Below, piece after piece: positions 41,831 through 45,838 of a stretch of 45,838 nt of DNA. The notes beneath the pieces were generated by a model that was given only the letters and a program-made list of their open reading frames with translations, had not been told where the DNA came from and did not search any database. Each line of letters opens with the position of its first letter. Position 1 is the first letter of the stretch. Origin of the DNA: CAVOJY01 sp963696405 (GTDB taxonomy: Bacteria > Chloroflexota > Limnocylindria > Limnocylindrales > CSP1-4). Made by a program: the position numbers and the translations under genes. The stretch is taken from assembly GCA_963696405.1 (NCBI GenBank), contig CAVOJY010000001.1, positions 1 through 45,838 of the forward strand. The letters run 5' to 3'.

Positions 41831-42292
41831 ATGGCACGCGGTGGATCTCGCGCGGCTGGGGCCGCAACCCGGGGCGCCTCGTGGGATTCCGTCCGCGACC
41901 GCCTCCGTGCGCGGGGGCTCCGCTGGACGCCGCAGCGCCGCGTCCTGCTCGAGGTCCTCTCCCGCACAGGCGGTCACGTGACCGGGGCCGAGCTGATCGA
42001 GCGGTGCCGGGAGGTCGACCCCGCAACGATCCCCTCGACCGTCTACCGGACGCTCGACGTCCTCGAGGAGTTCGGGCTCGTCCAGCATTGCCACGGCGCG
42101 AACGGGCGCGAGGAGTTCCACGTCCTGCCTGAGCAGGAACACGGCCACCTGTACTGCCGGGTCTGTCACGGAAGCTGGGACATCGAGGCCGACGAAGCCT
42201 CGGCGCTCGTCTCGTCGCTCGAGTCGAGCCGCGGGTTCGAGGTGGACCTCTCGCACGTGACCGTGGTCGGTCGCTGCGCCGACTGCCGCTAG
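41831..42292 (+). CDS. Fur-family metalloregulator
   Basis: A 153-residue Fur-type repressor. The winged helix is RLRARGLRWTPQRRVLLEVL then VDPATIPSTVYRTLDVLEEF; the metal/dimer region has EEFHVLPEQEHGHLYCRVCH and the C-terminal CADC pair, together giving the structural zinc CxxC sites. Divergent from the Co/Ni importer, it is a good candidate for a nickel (Nur), zinc (Zur) or cobalt sensor controlling that operon. Confidence 0.9.
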   Translation: MARGGSRAAGAATRGASWDSVRDRLRARGLRWTPQRRVLLEVLSRTGGHVTGAELIERCREVDPATIPSTVYRTLDVLEEFGLVQHCHGANGREEFHVLPEQEHGHLYCRVCHGSWDIEADEASALVSSLESSRGFEVDLSHVTVVGRCADCR

Positions 42293-42334
42293 CCGGCAGA
42301 CAGCGCACGGCCCGGCACCGACTGCCCCGGTTCC

Positions 42335-43289
42335 GTGGACCTCGCCCTCGGACTCGCCTGCGGCTTGGCCGGGGCTCTCTGCTACGGGCTGAGCGACGTC
42401 GGGGCAACCGTGGCCTCGCGCCGCACGAGCAGCCTCATCGCTGCGGCCGGCATGCAGGTCACGATGCTCGCGGCCTACGTGCTCGCGGCCATCGCGACGG
42501 GTACGAGCCTCCCGGACGACCCGGCAGTCCTTGCCCAGGTCGCGTTCTTCGGCTGCCTCGTGGGCCTCGCGTTCCTGCTCTCGTACGAGGCGTTCCGGAT
42601 CGGGCCGCTCGCGGTCGTCGGGCCGGTCCTCTCTCTCATCGGGGCCCTCACCGCGGTACTCGCCGTGCTGGTCCTCGGCGAGCAGCTAAGGCCACTGCAG
42701 GGCGTCGGCGTCGTGACGGCCACCGGCGGGCTCATCCTCATGGCGGTCGTTCCCGACCGCGGGCGTGGGAGATCCCGGCTCGTGAGCCGAGGGGTCGTGT
42801 TTGCGCTCGTATCGATCGTCGTCTGGGCGACGATCACGATCGGGATCACCGGGCCGATCCGCCAGGTCGGCGCACTACCGGTCATGGTGGGGTCCCGCAT
42901 GGCGAGCACCGCGATCCTGTGGAGCATCGTGGCACTCGTCTGGGGCCGCGCTGTTGTCCGGCGGCGCGCCGCAGACCAGAGCGCGGGGAATCCGGCCGGG
43001 CTTCCAGTCGACCCGACCCACCAGCCGGGCGGCGGCCCGGCCTTCCCGCGCGACCGCGCGCGTCATCGGGCTCATCGCGCTCATGGGCGTGCTGGATGCC
43101 GCCGGGTTTGCCGCGGTCGCCTACGGGCTCGAGCGATCGGCGGCCTGGCTCGTCGCTCTGACGAGCTCACTTGGGCCGAGCGTGACGCTCCTCTTCGGGA
43201 TCTTCGTACTCGGGGAACGTCTACGCCGGACGCAGTGGGCCGGCCTTGTCCTGGTCTTCACCAGCCTCGTGCTGATCAGCCTGCCGTAG
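42335..43289 (+). pseudogene. EamA/DMT-family transporter, frameshifted
   Basis: A ten-helix drug/metabolite transporter of about 318 residues read in two frames. From GTG 42335 come helices LGLACGLAGALCYGLSDVGA, AFRIGPLAVVGPVLSLIGAL and VLVLGEQLRPLQGVGVV. After about 42960-43050 the frame loses its transmembrane character, while the next frame carries on RVIGLIALMGVLDAAGFAAV and FGIFVLGERLRRTQWAGLVL and stops at 43289. One or a few bases lost or gained in this Arg/Pro-rich stretch would explain it. The substrate is unknown. Confidence 0.7.
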
Positions 43290-43440
43290 CCGCCGCCCCG
43301 TTCGCCGCGGGCATGCCAGCCCCGTTCGGGTCGCCGCCTCCGGCCGCCGCGGGCATGCCAGGCCCGCTCGGGTCGCTGCCTCCGGCATACCGGCCCGCCT
43401 GGGCGTGAACGCTGCCTCCGGCATCCCAGCCCGCCCGAGC

Positions 43441-43621
43441 TTGCGCGAAACGCACCACCCCGACCGGGCGGCCGCCGCCCATGTCGCGCCCTTGCCCCAC
43501 GCGCAACAAACCGGCACAAGGCGGAGGACCGGCGCCGCCGTTGGTCAAGTCCGTGCGCGCTGGGCACGATCGAGACCTGCCGGGGCCTTCACGGCGTCGC
43601 GGTCATGCGCGTGGGGCAAGG
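43441..43621. repeat. Intergenic palindromic repeat cluster, copy 3
   Basis: Units seen: TTGCGCGAAACGCACC (43441), CCCCACGCGCAACAAACC (43496), GTGCGCGCTGGGCAC (43553) and the inverted GTCGCGGTCATGCGCGTGGG (43596). The 39-bp stretch from 43542 matches 38689-38727 in the second cluster at 30 of 39 positions. The three clusters therefore share longer homology than the palindrome alone. No frame is supported here. Confidence 0.6.
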
Positions 43622-43744
43622 AGCCTACCTGGCAACCTCGACCAGGAAACCCGCGTGGTCGGACGCCCACTGCCGCGGTTGCGGCGGATCCCGTGCCCCA
43701 TGGACGACGGGTCCCGCGCCGCGAGGCGGTCCTTCCTGCGTCGC

Positions 43745-44261
43745 TCAGCCCCCAGAGGGTCCGGGGTGCAGGCACTGCGGCCCGAGAGCGGGGTCCAGGC
43801 GGTACGGCCCGTGGATAGGGTCGCCACGGGTGAAGCGACCGCCAAGGACGATCGCCTCGATGCGCAGGCTCGCGGCCTCGCGTGGCGCCAGCGCGGCAGG
43901 ATCGGCCGACCAGATGGCGAGATCGGCCAGCTCGCCGATCTGGAGGCAGCGGACGGGGTCGGTCGGGGCAAGCCGGCCGGAGACTTGCCAGGATGGACTC
44001 ACGCCTGCGCCGTGTCCGCCAGAGCCACGGCCTCGCGCAGGCCCTCGCTCGAGGGCATGCGGGCGCGTCCGGTACGGGCGTGATCAATCGCCCGGGCAGG
44101 GCAATGAAGCGCGAGTCGCCCCGCGAGATGGCGCGCACCGTCGCGGTGTCGTCGACCGCCAGGATCGTGTCGGCCGCCCACGCCAGCGCCGTCGCCCGTG
44201 GGCACGCCTCGTCCCCGGTGAGCACCATGGCGTCGTACAGGATCGTGTACTCGTGGGTCAC
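43745..44261 (-). pseudogene. Amidohydrolase remnant with internal deletion
   Basis: The GTG start at 44261 begins a good amidohydrolase N-terminus (YTILYDAMVLTGDEACPRAT, then FIALPGRLITPV). The C-terminal end is also recognisable in other frames (SSEGLREAVALADTAQA, then GELADLAIWSADPAALAPRE and IEAIVLGGRFTRGDP). Everything between, including the metal-binding barrel (about 350 residues in family members such as YtcJ), is missing. Several frame changes occur, so this is a genuine deletion derivative rather than one sequencing slip. Confidence 0.7.
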
Positions 44262-44380
44262 CGCGTCGTCACCGCCGCCCTCACTACGTCGATCGTGCTA
44301 CAAAGGCCGCTCCGGAGCGCGCCAGCATACCAGCGGGCACGCAGAGCATCCGCGGCGGCCGTCGCCGCGTACGACCAGGT

Positions 44381-45181
44381 ATGTCAGCCATGAACACGTC
44401 GCCGCCGAGCCGGTTGCCGGCCCTCTATCTTGGGCACGGCGCTCCCCTCCTTCTCGACGATCCACTCTGGCCGAGCGAGCTGGCCGCGTGGGCCCAGGCG
44501 CTGCCCCGCCCGTCTTCGATCCTGATCGTCAGCGCCCACTGGCAGTCAGCTCCGATGGCGCTCGGGGCCACCACCCGTGTCCCGCTCGTCTACGACTTCT
44601 ACGGGTTCCCACAGCATTACTACGAGCTCACGTACAACGCGCCCGGTGCGCCCGAGCTCGCCGCCAGGGTGAAGGCCCTGATGCCGGCGACCGAACCCGT
44701 GACGGACCGCCCAACGCGCGGGCTCGATCACGGGGCCTGGGTGCCGCTCCTCGTCATGTACCCCGAGGCCGACGTCCCGGTCCTCCAGGTGTCGATGCCC
44801 GACCTCGATCCCGAGCACCTGTTCGCTGTCGGGCAGCGGCTGGCGCCGCTCCGGGACGAGGGCGTCCTCATCGTCGGCAGCGGGTTCATGACCCACGGGC
44901 TCCCGTACATCCACGAGTACTTCACCGGCAAGGCGGGTGCGCCCGAGTGGTCGGTCGAGTTCGACCGCTGGGCCGCCGAGGTGCTCGAGCGCCGCGACCT
45001 TGATGCCCTGTTCGATTTCCGGAACCGCGCCCCGGGGATGCCCTACGCGCACCCGACGGTCGAGCATTTCGCCCCGCTGTTCGTCACCCTGGGCGCGGCA
45101 ACCACCCCGGACGAGGCCCCCACCTTCACCATCGACGGCTACTGGCTCGGTCTCTCAAAGCGGTCCTTCGAAGTCCGCTGA
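44381..45181 (+). CDS. Class III extradiol ring-cleavage dioxygenase (DODA/YgiD-like)
   Basis: A 266-residue LigB-fold protein. LYLGHGAPLLLDD has the first metal His; ILIVSAHWQ the second; LDHGAWVPLLVMYPEADVPV and VGSGFMTHGLPYI supply further active-site residues. This is the 4,5-DOPA dioxygenase group (YgiD), which cleaves catechols using one Zn/Fe ion. The true bacterial substrate is usually unknown. Two ATG codons lie close together (44381, 44390). No partner genes for a catechol pathway are nearby. Confidence 0.88.
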   Translation: MSAMNTSPPSRLPALYLGHGAPLLLDDPLWPSELAAWAQALPRPSSILIVSAHWQSAPMALGATTRVPLVYDFYGFPQHYYELTYNAPGAPELAARVKALMPATEPVTDRPTRGLDHGAWVPLLVMYPEADVPVLQVSMPDLDPEHLFAVGQRLAPLRDEGVLIVGSGFMTHGLPYIHEYFTGKAGAPEWSVEFDRWAAEVLERRDLDALFDFRNRAPGMPYAHPTVEHFAPLFVTLGAATTPDEAPTFTIDGYWLGLSKRSFEVR

Positions 45182-45200
45182 CCGCTGCGGGTAGACGAAG

Positions 45201-45749
45201 ATGGCAACCGCGGCGAACGAAGCCAGGGAGATCGTTCTGAGCATGCACGACCTTCGCGAGGTCACCAGTTACGCTGCTGAGAGCGCGCAGGAAGTGCTGG
45301 AGATCTTCGAGAGAGCACACCCGGCCGACTCCCGCCCTCGCGACGCGATCGATGCCGCATGGACGTTCGCTCGAGGCGGCGAACGCGGGAAGACACTGCG
45401 CGATACCGCGTGGGCGGCGCACAAGGCGGCCCGGGACGCAGACCCCGCGGCAGCGGGCCATGCGGCGCGAGCGGCGATGTGCGCGGCATCCGCGGCGTAC
45501 TTGCATCCACTGGCCGACGCTCACCAGGTGAAGCACATTCTGGGGGCAGCGGCCCACGCGGCGAGAGCGGCCGAACTTCTGGCCGGCGATGATCGAGAGG
45601 TCGGTGCTGATCACATTGACCAAGCTCGCCGGCGCGCGACACCGATCGTCGTTGACGTGCTCACCCGCTACCCCGCGGCACCACTTGGTGGAGGGCGCGT
45701 CGGTGAGCTGCTTCGCGATCTGGATGAGGCCCTCCGCGGCCGTTTCTGA
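45201..45749 (+). CDS. Imm-5-like putative immunity protein
   Basis: A 182-residue, Ala-rich helical protein matching the pattern of Imm-5-like immunity proteins: RPRDAIDAAWTFARGGERGK, WAAHKAARDADPAAAGHAAR, CAASAAYLHPLADAHQVKHI and HAARAAELLAGDD, then a C-terminal RRATPIVVDVLTRYP. These proteins protect against polymorphic toxins, but no toxin gene is visible on either side, so it is an orphan here. It lies 45 bp before a tRNA gene, a common site for accessory insertions. Confidence 0.65.
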   Translation: MATAANEAREIVLSMHDLREVTSYAAESAQEVLEIFERAHPADSRPRDAIDAAWTFARGGERGKTLRDTAWAAHKAARDADPAAAGHAARAAMCAASAAYLHPLADAHQVKHILGAAAHAARAAELLAGDDREVGADHIDQARRRATPIVVDVLTRYPAAPLGGGRVGELLRDLDEALRGRF

Positions 45750-45793
45750 AGGCCGTGTTGTCCCGGCGGGCGTTCATGATCACGCCTGAATGC

Positions 45794-45838
45794 TGGTGAG
45801 CCGGGTGGGATTCGAACCCACGACACGAGGATTAAAAG
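45794..45838 (-). tRNA. tRNA-Lys (TTT), 3' part, cut by the window end
   Basis: On the minus strand the last 45 bases give the anticodon loop CTTTTAA (anticodon TTT), the 3' half of the anticodon stem, a 5-nt variable loop, the T arm GTGGG-TTCGAAT-CCCAC, the acceptor 3' strand CCGGCTC, discriminator A and encoded CCA. The 5' half lies beyond the window. Confidence 0.9.

Overview
The window looks like two unrelated pieces of DNA joined near 6,650. Bases 1 to about 6,650 are AT-richer and read as a methanogenic archaeon of the Methanothrix/Methanosarcinales type. The signs are a PGF-CTERM surface protein, a winged-helix protein fused to an Fe-S domain, DUF3795 and DUF1059 proteins, an ArsR repressor, an IS630 element, a MITE-like element and an AMP-forming acyl-CoA synthetase. 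Bases from about 6,662 to the end are very GC-rich. They have bacterial ribosome-binding sites, tight ATGA/GTGA overlaps, a lipoprotein lipobox and a PyrR-led pyrimidine operon, as in Chloroflexota (Limnocylindria-like lineages) or a related high-GC bacterium. The exact phylum cannot be settled by eye. The synthetase is cut in mid-gene at the join, so an assembly chimera is the simplest reading.

Archaeal part: GNAT acetyltransferase, DUF3795 protein, ArsR repressor, wHTH/Fe-S regulator and DsrE-like protein (1-2.9 kb); DUF1059 protein and a hypothetical (3.0-3.7 kb); MITE and PGF-CTERM protein (3.8-4.4 kb); IS630 transposase (4.6-5.6 kb); broken MNT nucleotidyltransferase and the truncated synthetase (5.8-6.65 kb).

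Bacterial part: a four-gene cassette of HisB-like dehydratase, SDR, HisD-like dehydrogenase and FMN 2-hydroxyacid oxidase, the first two His-type enzymes having altered metal ligands (6.8-10.8 kb); an ATP-NAD kinase-like protein; a BMP-type nucleoside ABC importer facing cytidine deaminase and uridine phosphorylase (12.4-19.1 kb); a DinB-like protein with hisC; a broken Eis-like acetyltransferase; the pyrimidine operon pyrR-B-C-orf108-orf281-K-D-E (22.7-30.6 kb); two VapBC modules and initiator tRNA-Met; a MarR-RND-hydrolase operon; an MFS transporter; a CbiMNQO-type Co/Ni ECF importer divergent from a Fur-family regulator; a broken EamA transporter; an amidohydrolase remnant; an extradiol dioxygenase; an orphan Imm-5-like protein; and a tRNA-Lys cut by the window end.

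Pyrimidine metabolism is the main theme: de novo synthesis plus nucleoside uptake and salvage. Unexplained structure includes a family of short GC-rich palindromic repeats in three intergenic regions, a hairpin-rich element between pyrC and pyrK, and an acidic protein with an internal duplication inside the pyr operon. Several conserved genes on both sides of the join are broken by apparent single-base indels, which looks more like uncorrected sequencing error than real decay.
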